Assembly: GCA_902805775.1 (NCBI GenBank)
Contig: CADCUB010000151.1
Span: 1-60,685 of the forward strand
Direction: 5' to 3'
Length of the DNA: 60,685 bases
Origin: an uncultured Frankineae bacterium
GTDB taxonomy: Bacteria > Actinomycetota > Actinomycetes > Mycobacteriales > SCTD01
The notes beneath the pieces were generated by a model. That model was given only the letters and a program-made list of their open reading frames with translations, was not told where the DNA came from and searched no databases. Position 1 is the stretch's first letter. Every line of letters starts with the position of its first letter. Positions 34,775 through 44,408 of this stretch are shown here, in pieces. Made by a program: the position numbers and the translations under genes.

Positions 34775-35146
34775 CCGGTCCAGCCACGCCCCCCGGCCCG
34801 GAGCCGGCCGCGATCATGGACTCGTGGCACGGCGCCTCCGCTCAGGACTGCCGCCAGATCGTGCACGAACCCCATGATCGGCGTGCAGGAGGGGGCGGGC
34901 GTGAGGGGGCGGGCAGGAGGGGGTGACCGGGCCCGCAGGTGGTGCGACCCACACGGCTCGGGCCGCGGAACAGCGGCCCCGGACGGTAGGTTGTCACCGC
35001 TCAGACAGTCGAGTCACCTCCGATCCGGCCGTCACCTCCGCGGGCGAGCCGCCCGCCGGTCGCCTCGTGTGTCGTGCTCCGTCCCGCTCGTGCGGGCTGT
35101 CGCCGCGTGCGCCGCGACCTCGACAGATCACGGAGTCTCCTCCCTC
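34775..35146 (+). other. Intergenic region with inverted-repeat element and long helicase leader
   Basis: 372 bases without a convincing gene. The left part holds an imperfect inverted-repeat element (34811-34880) and a G-rich run (about 34885-34925). A TAGGTT -10 box (34987-34992) would start a leader of about 150 bases for the DEAD-box helicase. That leader contains GC-rich stems, for example CCCGC-tcgt-GCGGG at 35093-35106. Confidence 0.5.
34811..34880. repeat. 70-bp imperfect inverted-repeat element
   Basis: CGATCATGG (34811-34819) and CCATGATCG (34872-34880) are exact reverse complements. The adjacent inner sequences CTCGTGGCACG and CGTGCACGA are also roughly complementary, giving arms of about 20 bases. 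The layout resembles the 79-bp elements elsewhere in the window, but the sequence differs. Confidence 0.55.
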
Positions 35147-36634
35147 GTGCCCGACCGCCCCACCTCGTCCTCCGGCCGTCCCTTCGCCGGCCGCCCCTCC
35201 TCCAGCCGCTCCGGCCCCCGGTCACCCGGCCGCGGCCGTCCGCGCAGCAGCGGCTCGTCCCGCCCGGCGCGTCCCGCCCCTCCGTCCGACCTCGAGCTGG
35301 CCCTCGACGCCGCGGCCGAGGCCGTCGCCGCCGAGCCGACCCCGGCCGACGTCACCTTCGCCTCCCTCGGTCTGCCCGACCGGCTCGTGAGCGCGCTCGC
35401 CCGGCGGGGGATGTCCGCCCCGTTCGCCATCCAGACCCGCTCGATCCCCGACGCGCTGTCCGGGCGCGACGTCCTCGGCCGCGGCGCCACCGGCTCGGGC
35501 AAGACGCTCGCCTTCGGGCTGCCGCTGCTGACCCGCCTGATCGGCGGCTCGCGGCGCCGCGGCGCGCCGCGCGGACTGGTGCTCGTCCCGACCCGCGAGC
35601 TCGCCCAGCAGGTCCAGGACGCTCTGGCGCCGCTCGCCCAGGCCCTCGACCTGAAGGTCATGTCGGTCTACGGCGGCGCCTCCATGGGACGCCAGATCGA
35701 CCAGCTCCGCCGGGGCGTCGACGTCGTCGTCGCCACCCCGGGCCGTCTCAAGGACCTCATCGAGCAGCGCGAGTGCACCCTCGACGCGGTGCAGGTGACG
35801 GTCCTCGACGAGGCCGACCACATGGCCGACCTCGGCTTCCTGCCTGCCGTGCAGGAGCTGCTCGACCAGACCGGCCCGGGCACGCAGCGGCTGCTGTTCT
35901 CCGCCACCCTCGACCGTGGCGTCGACCGGCTCGTCCGCCAGTACCTCACCGACCCGGCGGTCCACGCCGTCGCGACGGCGGCGAGCCGGGTCACCACGAT
36001 GGACCACCGGGTGTGGGCCGTGCAGCACGACGCGAAGTCCGAGATCACCGCCGAGGTGGCCTCCCGTCCCGGCCGCACGCTCATCTTCGTGCGGACCAAG
36101 CACGGCGCGGACCGGCTGGCCATCACGCTGCGCAAGTCGGGCGTCGAGGCCGGTGCCATCCACGGCAACCTCACCCAGCACGCGCGCAAGCGGGCGCTCG
36201 ACGACTTCACGAGCGGGCACGCCCGCGTCCTGGTCGCCACCGACGTCGCGGCCCGCGGCATCCACGTCGACGACGTCGACCTGGTCGTGCACTACGACCC
36301 GCCGGCCGACCACAAGGACTACCTGCACCGCTCCGGGCGTACGGCCCGCGCGGGTGCCAGCGGCACGGTCCTGAGCCTGGTCACCAGCGACCAGGTGCGT
36401 GAGCACCAGCGCCTGCGGGAGCGCGCCGGTGTCGAGGCCAGCGCGCAGAGCGTCGTCCCCGGGCACCCCGCTGTCCGCGAGGTGGCCGTCTCGGGCGAGC
36501 CGATCGTGCTCGGGCCGCGCTCGGTGTCCGTCGCACGCCCCTCCGGCGAGCGCCGCACCGGCTCCGGCCGGGACCGCTGGTCGGGCGGGACGTCCTCGAG
36601 CGGGCGCAGCCCGCGCCCGGTCCGTACCGCCTGA
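35147..36634 (+). CDS. DEAD-box RNA helicase
   Basis: ATP-dependent RNA helicase of 495 residues. After a Ser/Arg/Pro-rich start the core shows the Q motif (FAIQTRSIPDAL), motif I GATGSGKT, Ia PTRELAQQ, II DEAD, III SAT, and the second-domain motifs with VATDVAARGIHVDDVDLV and HRSGRTARAG. The C-terminus is Arg/Gly/Ser-rich, as in RhlE/CsdA-like helicases that act in ribosome assembly or cold adaptation. GTG 35147 has a GGAG site 11 bases upstream. Its long leader may mean temperature or autoregulation. It is followed by a strong terminator. Confidence 0.93.
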   Translation: MPDRPTSSSGRPFAGRPSSSRSGPRSPGRGRPRSSGSSRPARPAPPSDLELALDAAAEAVAAEPTPADVTFASLGLPDRLVSALARRGMSAPFAIQTRSIPDALSGRDVLGRGATGSGKTLAFGLPLLTRLIGGSRRRGAPRGLVLVPTRELAQQVQDALAPLAQALDLKVMSVYGGASMGRQIDQLRRGVDVVVATPGRLKDLIEQRECTLDAVQVTVLDEADHMADLGFLPAVQELLDQTGPGTQRLLFSATLDRGVDRLVRQYLTDPAVHAVATAASRVTTMDHRVWAVQHDAKSEITAEVASRPGRTLIFVRTKHGADRLAITLRKSGVEAGAIHGNLTQHARKRALDDFTSGHARVLVATDVAARGIHVDDVDLVVHYDPPADHKDYLHRSGRTARAGASGTVLSLVTSDQVREHQRLRERAGVEASAQSVVPGHPAVREVAVSGEPIVLGPRSVSVARPSGERRTGSGRDRWSGGTSSSGRSPRPVRTA

Positions 36635-36650
36635 CCGCGGCCCACGCGTC

Positions 36651-36691
36651 CGACGAGGGCCGGTCCCGGATCACGGGACCGGCCTTCGTCG
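36651..36691. terminator. Strong hairpin terminator after the helicase gene
   Basis: An 18-bp stem with a single G-T wobble (36651-36668 with 36674-36691) and the 5-base loop GATCA, 17 bases after the stop. It has no T-tract. It also rules out translation of the next gene from GTG 36691. Confidence 0.85.
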
Positions 36692-36855
36692 TGCCCCCGG
36701 GACCCGTGCGCGCCGGCCCGGCGGACGTCGGGGCGCTGCGCGTACGCTCCCGACGTGCCGCGCACCGCTCCGAGGTCCCGCCGACACCGACCTGCGCGTC
36801 GGCCGACCCACGGGCAGCGGTCGACGCGTCCCGCGTCGTACGGCCGGACGACGCC

Positions 36856-37437
36856 GTGACCGGGCCGGGGGCCGCCACGGCCGCCGACGAGCTGCGCACG
36901 GTGCGGCTGCTCCAGCTGCCGGTGCAGGTGTGGGCGGCCTCCCAGGAGCACCACGACGAGCTGCTCCGCGAGTTCGCCCTGATGACCGCGGGCCAGGCCG
37001 ACGCGCATGACGACGGAGCAGCCGGTGCCGAGCCGGGGTCCGGGGTCGACCCCGCCTCCCACGACGGCGTCGCCACCCCGTCGGCCGGCGCACCTCTGCG
37101 CCTGCTGCGCCTGGTCGACGAGCTGACGCGGCGCTTCGGCGGGACGTCGGACGCGCAGCGCGAGCTGCTGTTCGCCGCGGCGGTGCGGGGCGAGCTGGTC
37201 ATGGACGAGCTCGCCTACCACCTGCCGCCGGCAGCCCGCCAGGCCTGCGTCGAGCTGACGCGCATGCTGGACGAGGCCGACGACTACTGCCGCGACGGCG
37301 AGCACCTGCTGACCCTCGCCACCCCGGACGACGTCCGGCTCTTCCGCGACTGGTACCTCGGCGAGATGGTGCGCCAGCTCGACGGCGCCCCGCCCGAGTC
37401 GTGGCCCGACTACGCGGCGCGCGCCCGCGGGGCCTGA
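36856..37437 (+). CDS. Conserved-looking hypothetical protein
   Basis: 193 residues from GTG 36856. The recognisable part starts LRTVRLLQLPVQVWAASQEH and continues with helical segments (LLRLVDELTRRFGGTSDAQR, LFRDWYLGEMVRQL), interrupted by an acidic low-complexity loop. It looks like a soluble helical actinobacterial protein of unknown role. The frame is open back to 36691, but that base belongs to the terminator stem; a TACGCT -10 box at 36743-36748 places transcription start near 36755. No in-frame start other than 36856 was found downstream of it. The start is uncertain. Confidence 0.65.
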   Translation: MTGPGAATAADELRTVRLLQLPVQVWAASQEHHDELLREFALMTAGQADAHDDGAAGAEPGSGVDPASHDGVATPSAGAPLRLLRLVDELTRRFGGTSDAQRELLFAAAVRGELVMDELAYHLPPAARQACVELTRMLDEADDYCRDGEHLLTLATPDDVRLFRDWYLGEMVRQLDGAPPESWPDYAARARGA

Positions 37438-37447
37438 CCGCCCGCAC

Positions 37448-38938
37448 TCAGAGCGCCAGGGACGTCACCCGGCCACCGACCAGCGTCGCGGCGACCTGCA
37501 CGTCACGCAGCACGGCCGCGGCGGAGGGCGCGTCCGGCGCCGGCGCGAGGGGGTCGCTGTCGAGGAGGACCACGTCCGCGGGCGCCCCCGGGGCCAGCGT
37601 CGTGCGGCCGTCCGTGCTCGCGGCCAGCGCCTCCGCCGGCGTGATCGACTGCTCGGGGTGCCAGGGCGTCCGCTGATCGCCGGACCGGTGCACGGCCGCT
37701 GCCATGGCGAGCCACGGGTCGAGCCGGGCGACCGGGGCGTCCGACCCGAGCCGCACGTCGGCGCCGGCGTCGAGCAGCGCCCGCAGCGCGAAGCTGCGGG
37801 ACTGCCGACCCGGCCAGAGCGCGTCGGTGACGTCGCGGTCGTCGAGCAGGTGGGCGGGCTGGACGCTGGCCCGCACGCCGAGCGCCCTGAACCGGGGCAG
37901 GTCGGCCTCGCCGACGAGCTGCACGTGCTCGATCGAGCCGCGGGCACCGGAGCGCTCGACCGCGTCGAGCGCGGCCGAGACGGCGGCGTCCCCGATGGCG
38001 TGCACCGCCACCTCGAGTCCGGCGGCGTGCGCCCGCGCGCACAGGGCCGTGAGTGCGTCGGGGGACAGGTTGAGCATCCCCCGCCAGCCGTCGCCGCCGT
38101 CGCCGTACGGCGCGCAGCACCAGGCGGTCCGCGTGTTGAGCGAGCCGTCGAAGATCACCTTGACCGGTCCGGTGGTCACCAGTCCCCGGGTGCCCACCAG
38201 CGGGTCGCCGGTGCGCAGACCCGTCGCGAGCAGTCCCTCGAGGTCGTCCGGGTAGGTCGCGGTCCGCACCCGCAGCAGGTCGACACCGTCCGCGACCCGC
38301 TCGGGCCACAGCCGGTGCCCGGGCTCCCACTCCATGTCGGTGACCCCGACGACCCCGCGCTGCGCCGCGTCCTCGACCGCCGCGCGCAGGGCTGCGCCGG
38401 TGTCCTCGCCGGCACCGAGCTCGTCGAGCCGCGCGAGGGCCGCGAACCACTCGCCCTCCTCGACCGGACCGCTGCGGGGCGCCAGGCCGAGCAGCGACAG
38501 CGCCCGCGAGCTGAGCCAGCCGGAGTGGGCGTCGCCGCTGATCAGGGCGACCGGGTGGTCGCCGCACACCGCGTCGAGCTCGGCCACCGTCGGGGAGCGC
38601 GCCCAGGTGGCCGTCCGCTGCCCGTACCCCACGACGACGCTGTCCGGATCGTCGAGTGCGGCGACGTGGGCGGCCACGGCGGCCGTCACCTGCTCGGGGC
38701 CGTCGGTGCCGCCCACGTGGAGGCGCAGGCGCGTGCGCGCCCACTGCTGCAGGTGGACGTGGGCGTCCCACAGGCCGGGAGCGGCCCAGCGGCCCTCTGC
38801 CTGCAGCACCTGCTCACCGGGCTGCGGCGGCAGGCGGGGGCCGACGTCCTCGACCAGTCCTGCGCGCAGACGGACGTCGACGAGCCCGTTCGGGGCCGGT
38901 CGACCGACGGGGACGAGTCGGACGCCACGCAGCAGCAC
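37448..38938 (-). CDS. Amidohydrolase family protein (YtcJ-like)
   Basis: Metal-dependent hydrolase of 496 residues. The N-terminal beta-sandwich is followed by the metal motif APGLWDAHVHLQQ, a mid-region SGDAHSGWLSSRAL, VAVHAIGDAAVSAALDAVER and the late SDAPVARLDPWLAMAAAVHR, ending with the composite domain LAPGAPADVVLLDSDPLAPA. This is the amidohydrolase_3 pattern of YtcJ-like proteins, whose substrates are mostly unknown. GTG 38938 lies 7 bases after TAGGCA, suggesting a leaderless transcript. It is divergent from the ribA operon and nearly abuts the preceding convergent gene. Confidence 0.88.
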   Translation of the reverse strand: MLLRGVRLVPVGRPAPNGLVDVRLRAGLVEDVGPRLPPQPGEQVLQAEGRWAAPGLWDAHVHLQQWARTRLRLHVGGTDGPEQVTAAVAAHVAALDDPDSVVVGYGQRTATWARSPTVAELDAVCGDHPVALISGDAHSGWLSSRALSLLGLAPRSGPVEEGEWFAALARLDELGAGEDTGAALRAAVEDAAQRGVVGVTDMEWEPGHRLWPERVADGVDLLRVRTATYPDDLEGLLATGLRTGDPLVGTRGLVTTGPVKVIFDGSLNTRTAWCCAPYGDGGDGWRGMLNLSPDALTALCARAHAAGLEVAVHAIGDAAVSAALDAVERSGARGSIEHVQLVGEADLPRFRALGVRASVQPAHLLDDRDVTDALWPGRQSRSFALRALLDAGADVRLGSDAPVARLDPWLAMAAAVHRSGDQRTPWHPEQSITPAEALAASTDGRTTLAPGAPADVVLLDSDPLAPAPDAPSAAAVLRDVQVAATLVGGRVTSLAL

Positions 38939-38968
38939 GCTCGAGTGCCTACCGCAAACGGCTCCAGG

Positions 38969-39011
38969 TTGACCTTCCGTCGGCCGAGGCGTACGGTAGT
39001 TGAGACCTCAA
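38969..39011 (+). promoter_or_regulatory. Promoter and MarR-type operator of the ribA-dioxygenase-marR operon
   Basis: TTGACC (38969-38974) and TACGGT (38992-38997) have the ideal 17-base spacing. The palindrome TTGAG-ac-CTCAA (39000-39011) lies exactly where transcription would begin. Such TTGAG/CTCAA dyads are common for MarR-family repressors, and a marR gene ends this operon. Confidence 0.7.
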
Positions 39012-39028
39012 GCACTTGGGAGCAGCGG

Positions 39029-39727
39029 ATGACGGCCAGCCTGCCGGAGATCCCCACGCCGACCGCGCTCGTCGCGCTGACCGGTCTCGACGTCGCCGAG
39101 CCGGCGGCGGTGCGCACGTCGGTCGCCGTGCCCCTGCGCTTCGCCGACGGCTACGTCACCACCGCGCAGGTCACCACCTTCACGGGCCTCGTCGACGGCA
39201 AGGAGCACCTGGCCCTCGGCCTCGGCGACTGGCAGGGCTCCCTGACCGACCCGGCGCGCACGCCGCTCGTGCGTCCGCACAGCGAGTGCCTGACCGGCGA
39301 CGTCCTGGGCAGCCAGCGGTGCGACTGCGGCCCGCAGCTGCGCGAGGCCGTGGAGCGGATCGCCGCCGTCGGCGGCGTCCTGCTCTACCTGCGCCAGGAG
39401 GGCCGAGGGATCGGGCTGTACGCCAAGCTCGACGCGTACGCCCTGCAGGACGCCGGGCTGGACACCTACCAGGCCAACCGCGCCCTCGGCCGGGGCGAGG
39501 ACGAGCGCGACTACACCGTCGCGGCCCAGATGCTGCACGCTCTGGGGGCGGACCGCGTCGCCCTGCTCAGCAACAACCCGGACAAGCGCGCGCAGCTCGA
39601 GCGCGCGGGTGTCACCGTCGCCCGCACGGTGCCGACCGGCGTCCACGTCACGTCGGCCAACGCCCGCTACCTCGAGGCCAAGCGCGACCACACCGGCCAC
39701 ACCCTCGACCTGCCGCTCGCCGGCTGA
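39029..39727 (+). CDS. ribA: GTP cyclohydrolase II
   Basis: Opens GTP to the first riboflavin precursor. At 232 residues it is a stand-alone RibA without the RibB domain. The zinc site appears as SECLTGDVLGSQRCDCGPQL (three Cys), then LRQEGRGIGLYAKLDAYALQD and the catalytic/substrate loop YTVAAQMLHALG. The family's usual VRVHSECLTGD reads VRPHSECLTGD here. ATG 39029 follows GGGAG. No other rib gene is nearby; it heads an operon with a ring-cleavage dioxygenase and a MarR regulator, so it probably serves an inducible pathway in addition to, or instead of, housekeeping riboflavin synthesis. Confidence 0.92.
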   Translation: MTASLPEIPTPTALVALTGLDVAEPAAVRTSVAVPLRFADGYVTTAQVTTFTGLVDGKEHLALGLGDWQGSLTDPARTPLVRPHSECLTGDVLGSQRCDCGPQLREAVERIAAVGGVLLYLRQEGRGIGLYAKLDAYALQDAGLDTYQANRALGRGEDERDYTVAAQMLHALGADRVALLSNNPDKRAQLERAGVTVARTVPTGVHVTSANARYLEAKRDHTGHTLDLPLAG

Positions 39728-39740
39728 CCCGGAGACCCGC

Positions 39741-40649
39741 ATGACCGTTCCCACTGCCGTCCCCACCGCCGTCCCCACTGCCGCCCGACCGTCCGCCCGC
39801 CACCCCTTCGCGGACCACCTGGACCGGCACGCCGCGCTCGAGACCGCCCAGCCCCACCCGCTGTGGACGCCCGAGGACGGGCCCCTGCCCTCGCTCTACA
39901 TCAGCCACGGCGCTCCGCCGGTGTTCGAGGACGCCGCGTGGATGGGCGAGCTGCACGGGTGGGCCCGCGCGCTGCCCAAGCCGAGGGCGATCCTGATCGT
40001 CTCCGCCCACTGGGAGTCGGCCCCGCTGAGCCTGACCAGCAGCCGGGCGGGCACCGACCTCGTCCACGACTTCGGTGGCTTCGCGCCGATGTACTACCGG
40101 ATGCGCTACGACACCCCGGACGCCTCCGCCCTGGCTCGGCAGGTCGTCTCCGTCCTGAGCGGCACCGAGCCGGTCCACGAGCACGCCTCGCGCGGCCTGG
40201 ACCACGGCGCCTGGGTCCCGCTGAAGGTGATGTACCCCGACGCCGACGTGCCGGTGCTGCAGCTGAGCATCCCCACCCACGACAGCACCCGGCTGCTCGC
40301 CCTCGGCGCGCGACTGCGCACCCTGCGCGAGTCCGGTGTGCTGGTGATCGGCTCGGGCTTCATGACGCACGGGCTGCAGTACGTCGACTGGGCGCGTCCC
40401 GACCGGGTGCCGGGCTGGTCGCGCGAGTTCGACCTGTGGGCCGCCGACGCGCTGTCCCGTGGCGACGTCGAGGAGCTCGCGCACTTCCGCACGCGCGCGC
40501 CGGGCATGCCGTACGCCCACCCGACGGTGGAGCACTTCACGCCGCTGTTCGTCACGCTGGGCGCGGCCGGCGATCCGGAGGCGCCCGTCAGCACGACGGT
40601 CGACGGGTTCTTCGTCGGTCTGGCCAAGCGCTCGTTCCAGGCGGCCTGA
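39741..40649 (+). CDS. Class III extradiol ring-cleavage dioxygenase (DODA/YgiD-like)
   Basis: Iron- or zinc-dependent LigB-superfamily enzyme of 302 residues. Family markers are [16 protein letters not shown] with the first metal His, [46 protein letters not shown] and SGFMTHGL. E. coli YgiD cleaves DOPA-type catechols. The N-terminus contains a small repeat encoding VPTA units. ATG 39741 has a GGAGA site, 13 bases after ribA, and the marR gene follows after 3 bases. The natural substrate may be a catechol- or quinol-like compound sensed by the MarR protein. Confidence 0.9.
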   Translation: MTVPTAVPTAVPTAARPSARHPFADHLDRHAALETAQPHPLWTPEDGPLPSLYISHGAPPVFEDAAWMGELHGWARALPKPRAILIVSAHWESAPLSLTSSRAGTDLVHDFGGFAPMYYRMRYDTPDASALARQVVSVLSGTEPVHEHASRGLDHGAWVPLKVMYPDADVPVLQLSIPTHDSTRLLALGARLRTLRESGVLVIGSGFMTHGLQYVDWARPDRVPGWSREFDLWAADALSRGDVEELAHFRTRAPGMPYAHPTVEHFTPLFVTLGAAGDPEAPVSTTVDGFFVGLAKRSFQAA

Positions 40650-40652
40650 CCG

Positions 40653-41144
40653 GTGGAGCCGCGGTGGCTGGACGAGCAGGAGATGGCCGCGTGGCTGCCG
40701 CTGGTCCGCCTGCTGACGACGCTGCCGAACGCGCTCGACACCCAGCTGCGCGAGGAGGCCGGCATCAGCCACCTCTACTACCAGGTGCTGGTCATGCTGT
40801 CGGCGGCCCCCGAGGGCGCGCTCCGGATGAGCGAGCTCGCGCGGACCACCGGCATGTCGCTGAGCCGGCTCTCGCGGGCCGTCGCGAGCCTCGAGGAACG
40901 GGGCTGGGTCGAGCGCAGGCCCTGCCCGGACGACCGGCGGGGACAGGTGGCCCACCTGAAGGACGCCGGGCGCCGGGCCCTCGAGGCGGCCGCACCCGGC
41001 CACGTCGCCGAGGTGCGTCGCAGGGTGTTCGACCACCTCTCGCGCGAGCAGGTCCTGCAGCTCCGCACGCTCGCCGAGCGCCTGCTGGCGGCGACCGTCA
41101 GCGAGCCTGCGACGGACGGCCGGGGCCGGGCCACCGGAGCCTGA
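40653..41144 (+). CDS. MarR-family transcriptional regulator
   Basis: 163 residues with the MarR winged helix: [40 protein letters not shown] and the wing [20 protein letters not shown]. These proteins usually repress their own operon and release DNA on binding phenolic ligands or on oxidation. C in RRPCPDDRR is at the wing and might be redox-active, but this is speculative. It is the last gene of the ribA-dioxygenase-marR operon, whose promoter carries a matching palindrome. Confidence 0.9.
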   Translation: MEPRWLDEQEMAAWLPLVRLLTTLPNALDTQLREEAGISHLYYQVLVMLSAAPEGALRMSELARTTGMSLSRLSRAVASLEERGWVERRPCPDDRRGQVAHLKDAGRRALEAAAPGHVAEVRRRVFDHLSREQVLQLRTLAERLLAATVSEPATDGRGRATGA

Positions 41145-41147
41145 GCG

Positions 41148-41171
41148 CCTCGGGGGCGACCGTCGCCGAGG
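41148..41171 (+). terminator. Hairpin after marR
   Basis: CCTCG and GCGAC (41148-41160) pair with GTCGC and CGAGG (41162-41171) with a 3-base bulge and a one-base loop. It lies 4 bases after the marR stop and about 80 bases before the hrcA promoter. No T-tract follows. Confidence 0.45.
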
Positions 41172-41248
41172 CCGCCGGCCGGTCCGACCGCCGGGCCGAG
41201 GACGTCTCGCAGCGCCACCGGGCCGCAGCCGGGAGGCGCCGCCCGCCG

Positions 41249-41279
41249 TACACTGGCACTCCGCGCGCGAGAGTGCCAG
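41249..41279 (+). promoter_or_regulatory. hrcA promoter with CIRCE operator
   Basis: TACACT (41249-41254) is a consensus -10 box. The CIRCE inverted repeat CTGGCACTC-N9-GAGTGCCAG (41253-41279) is perfect and overlaps it. CIRCE is the binding site of HrcA, which is encoded immediately downstream, so heat-shock autoregulation is expected. Confidence 0.9.
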
Positions 41280-41294
41280 GAGGAGGTGCCGCAC

Positions 41295-42313
41295 GTGCTG
41301 GACGACCGCAAGCTCGAGGTCCTCCGGGCCATCGTCGAGGACTTCGTCTCCACCACCGAGCCGGTGGGCTCCAAGGCGCTGGCCGAGCGGCACTGCCTGG
41401 GCGTCAGCCCCGCCACGGTCCGCAACGACATGGCCGCCCTCGAGGACGAGGGCTACATCACCCATCCGCACACCAGCGCCGGCCGTGTCCCGACCGACAA
41501 GGGCTACCGGCTGTTCGTCGACCAGCTGTCGACGGTCAAGCCGCTGTCGCCGGCGGAACGGCGGGCGATCCAGTCGTTCCTCGAGGGCGCCGTCGACCTC
41601 GACGACGTGGTCCGCCGCTCGGTGCGCCTGCTCGCGCAGCTGACGCGCCAGGTGGCCGTGGTGCAGTACCCGTCGCTGTCGCGCAGCGCCGTGCGCCACC
41701 TCGAGATCGTCCACCTCGCGCCGTCGCGCCTGCTGCTCGTGCTGATCACCGACACCGGACGGGTGGAGCAGCGCCTGCTCGAGCTGCCGGTGGCGCTGAG
41801 CGACGACGACGTGGCCGTGCTGCGGCAGGTGTTCGGCAGCCGCCTGCACGGCTCGCGGCTGGTCGACGCGCCGGCGGCGCTGTCCGACCTGCCCGACGCC
41901 GCGCCGCCGGCGATCCGGCCGGTGCTCACGAGCGTGATGACCGTCGTCCTGGAGACGCTGGTCGACCAGCCCGAGGAGCGGATCGCGCTGGCGGGTACGG
42001 CCAACCTCACCCGCCACGTCCTGGACTTCCCGCAGACCATCCGGCCGGTGCTGGAGGCGCTGGAGGAGCAGGTGGTGCTCCTGAAGCTGCTGGGCGAGGT
42101 CAACGACCCCACGACCGTGCACGTCAAGATCGGCGAGGAGAACAAGGTGGAGGGACTGCGGTCGACCTCCGTGGTGACCATGGGCTACGGCCCGGACGGC
42201 GGGGCGTACGGCGGCCTCGGCGTCGTCGGCCCCACGCGCATGGACTACGCCGGCAACATGGGCCAGGTGCGCGCCGTCGCGCGGTACGTCGGCGAGCTGC
42301 TGGCGGGCGCGTA

Positions 42314-42314
<1 letters not shown>
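41295..42314 (+). CDS. hrcA: Heat-inducible transcription repressor HrcA
   Basis: Represses chaperone genes by binding CIRCE; heat releases it through competition for GroEL. It starts [20 protein letters not shown] and shows [20 protein letters not shown] and the [19 protein letters not shown] segment of the DNA-binding domain, then the GAF-like inserted domain, and ends [17 protein letters not shown]. At 339 residues it is full length. GTG 41295 has a GGAGG site at 41282-41286. GTG 41286 is in frame but overlaps that site. dnaJ follows with a one-base overlap. Confidence 0.96.
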
Positions 42315-43423
<1,109 letters not shown>

Positions 43424-43427
43424 GGTC

Positions 43428-44153
43428 GTGACCCCGGCGCTGTTCCTGTGCGACGACCTCGACGGTGACGTCGTGCGCCTGACCGGGCCCGAGGGGCGGC
43501 ACGCCGCCACGGTGCGGCGGGTCCAGGTCGGCGAGGCGGTCGACCTGGCCGACGGCCGCGGCACCCGGGCGCGCTGCACCGTGCTCGCGCTCGGCCACGA
43601 CACGGTCGAGCTGCGGGTCCACGAGCGCGTCGTCGAGTCGCCGCCGACCCCGCGGCTGGTGGTGGTGCAGGGCATCGCCAAGGGCGACCGCGGCGAGCTG
43701 GCCGTCGAGCTGGCGACCGAGGTCGGCGTCGACGAGGTCGTCCCCTGGGCGGCAGCGCGCTGCGTCGTGAAGTGGGAGGGCGCCCGCGGCGAGCGGGCCC
43801 TGGGCCGCTGGCGCTCGACGGCCCGCGAGGCCGGCAAGCAGTCGCGGCGGGCGCGCCACCCGCTGGTCGCCGGCCCGGTCGACCTCGACGGCCTGCTCGC
43901 GCGCGCCGCGGGCGCCACGACGCTGGTGCTGCACGAGCAGGCGTCCGTGCCGCTGGCCTCGGTCGACCTGCCGACCGAGGGCGAGGTGCTGCTGGTCGTC
44001 GGGCCGGAGGGCGGGATCACCGAGCGTGAGCTGGAGCGGCTGACGGCGGCAGGTGCGACGGCCGTGCGCCTGGGGGCGAGCGTGCTGCGGACCTCGACCG
44101 CCGGAGCTGCCGCGGCGGCGGTGGTGAGCGCGCGCACGCCCCGCTGGGCGTGA
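43428..44153 (+). CDS. rsmE: 16S rRNA m3U1498 methyltransferase
   Basis: SPOUT-class methyltransferase that modifies U1498 of 16S rRNA. The N-terminal PUA-like domain (VVRLTGPEGRHAATVRRVQV) is followed by VVVQGIAKGDRGELAVELAT, ARCVVKWEG, and the SAM-binding trefoil knot with LVVGPEGGITERELERLTAA and RLGASVLRTSTAGAAA. Length 241 is normal. GTG 43428 lies 4 bases after the dnaJ stop. It is part of the hrcA-dnaJ-rsmE operon, usual in actinobacteria. Confidence 0.95.
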   Translation: MTPALFLCDDLDGDVVRLTGPEGRHAATVRRVQVGEAVDLADGRGTRARCTVLALGHDTVELRVHERVVESPPTPRLVVVQGIAKGDRGELAVELATEVGVDEVVPWAAARCVVKWEGARGERALGRWRSTAREAGKQSRRARHPLVAGPVDLDGLLARAAGATTLVLHEQASVPLASVDLPTEGEVLLVVGPEGGITERELERLTAAGATAVRLGASVLRTSTAGAAAAAVVSARTPRWA

Positions 44154-44167
44154 CGGGCAGCGGGCGC

Positions 44168-44350
44168 TCAGGCGGGGACGGCGCCGGGGCGCCCGTCCTC
44201 CACGACGAAGGTCGCCCGGGTGCGGACCGGGGCTCCGGGCGTCGTCACCGCGTCGACCACGCGGCAGTCGGCGGTCCACGCGTCGGCGGTCACCGTGTTG
44301 CGGCCTGCTTCGCCGCAGGTGAACACCTCAGGCGTCTGACCCGGCGGCAC
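44168..44350 (-). CDS. Possible small protein or gene remnant, 60 residues
   Basis: Minus-strand frame from GTG 44348-44350 to TGA 44168-44170. It reads VPPGQTPEVFTCGEAGRNTV and then TADAWTADCRVVDAVTTPGA, with about 90 % G or C at third positions, as in real genes here. The frame is open upstream into the HIT gene but has no other start. There is no ribosome site or -10 box. It may be a short gene or the tail of a decayed one, placed between convergent rsmE and divergent HIT. No family is recognised. Confidence 0.4.
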   Translation of the reverse strand: MPPGQTPEVFTCGEAGRNTVTADAWTADCRVVDAVTTPGAPVRTRATFVVEDGRPGAVPA

Positions 44351-44408
44351 GTCGGGCCGGGCGACGTGGCAGCGTCCGTGCCGTCCGCCCGAGCCCTGGA
44401 GGAAGCCC

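Noticed and set aside
36691-36855. Longer start (GTG 36691) for the hypothetical protein gene
   Set aside because: That base is part of the helicase terminator stem, and a -10 box lies downstream at 36743-36748.
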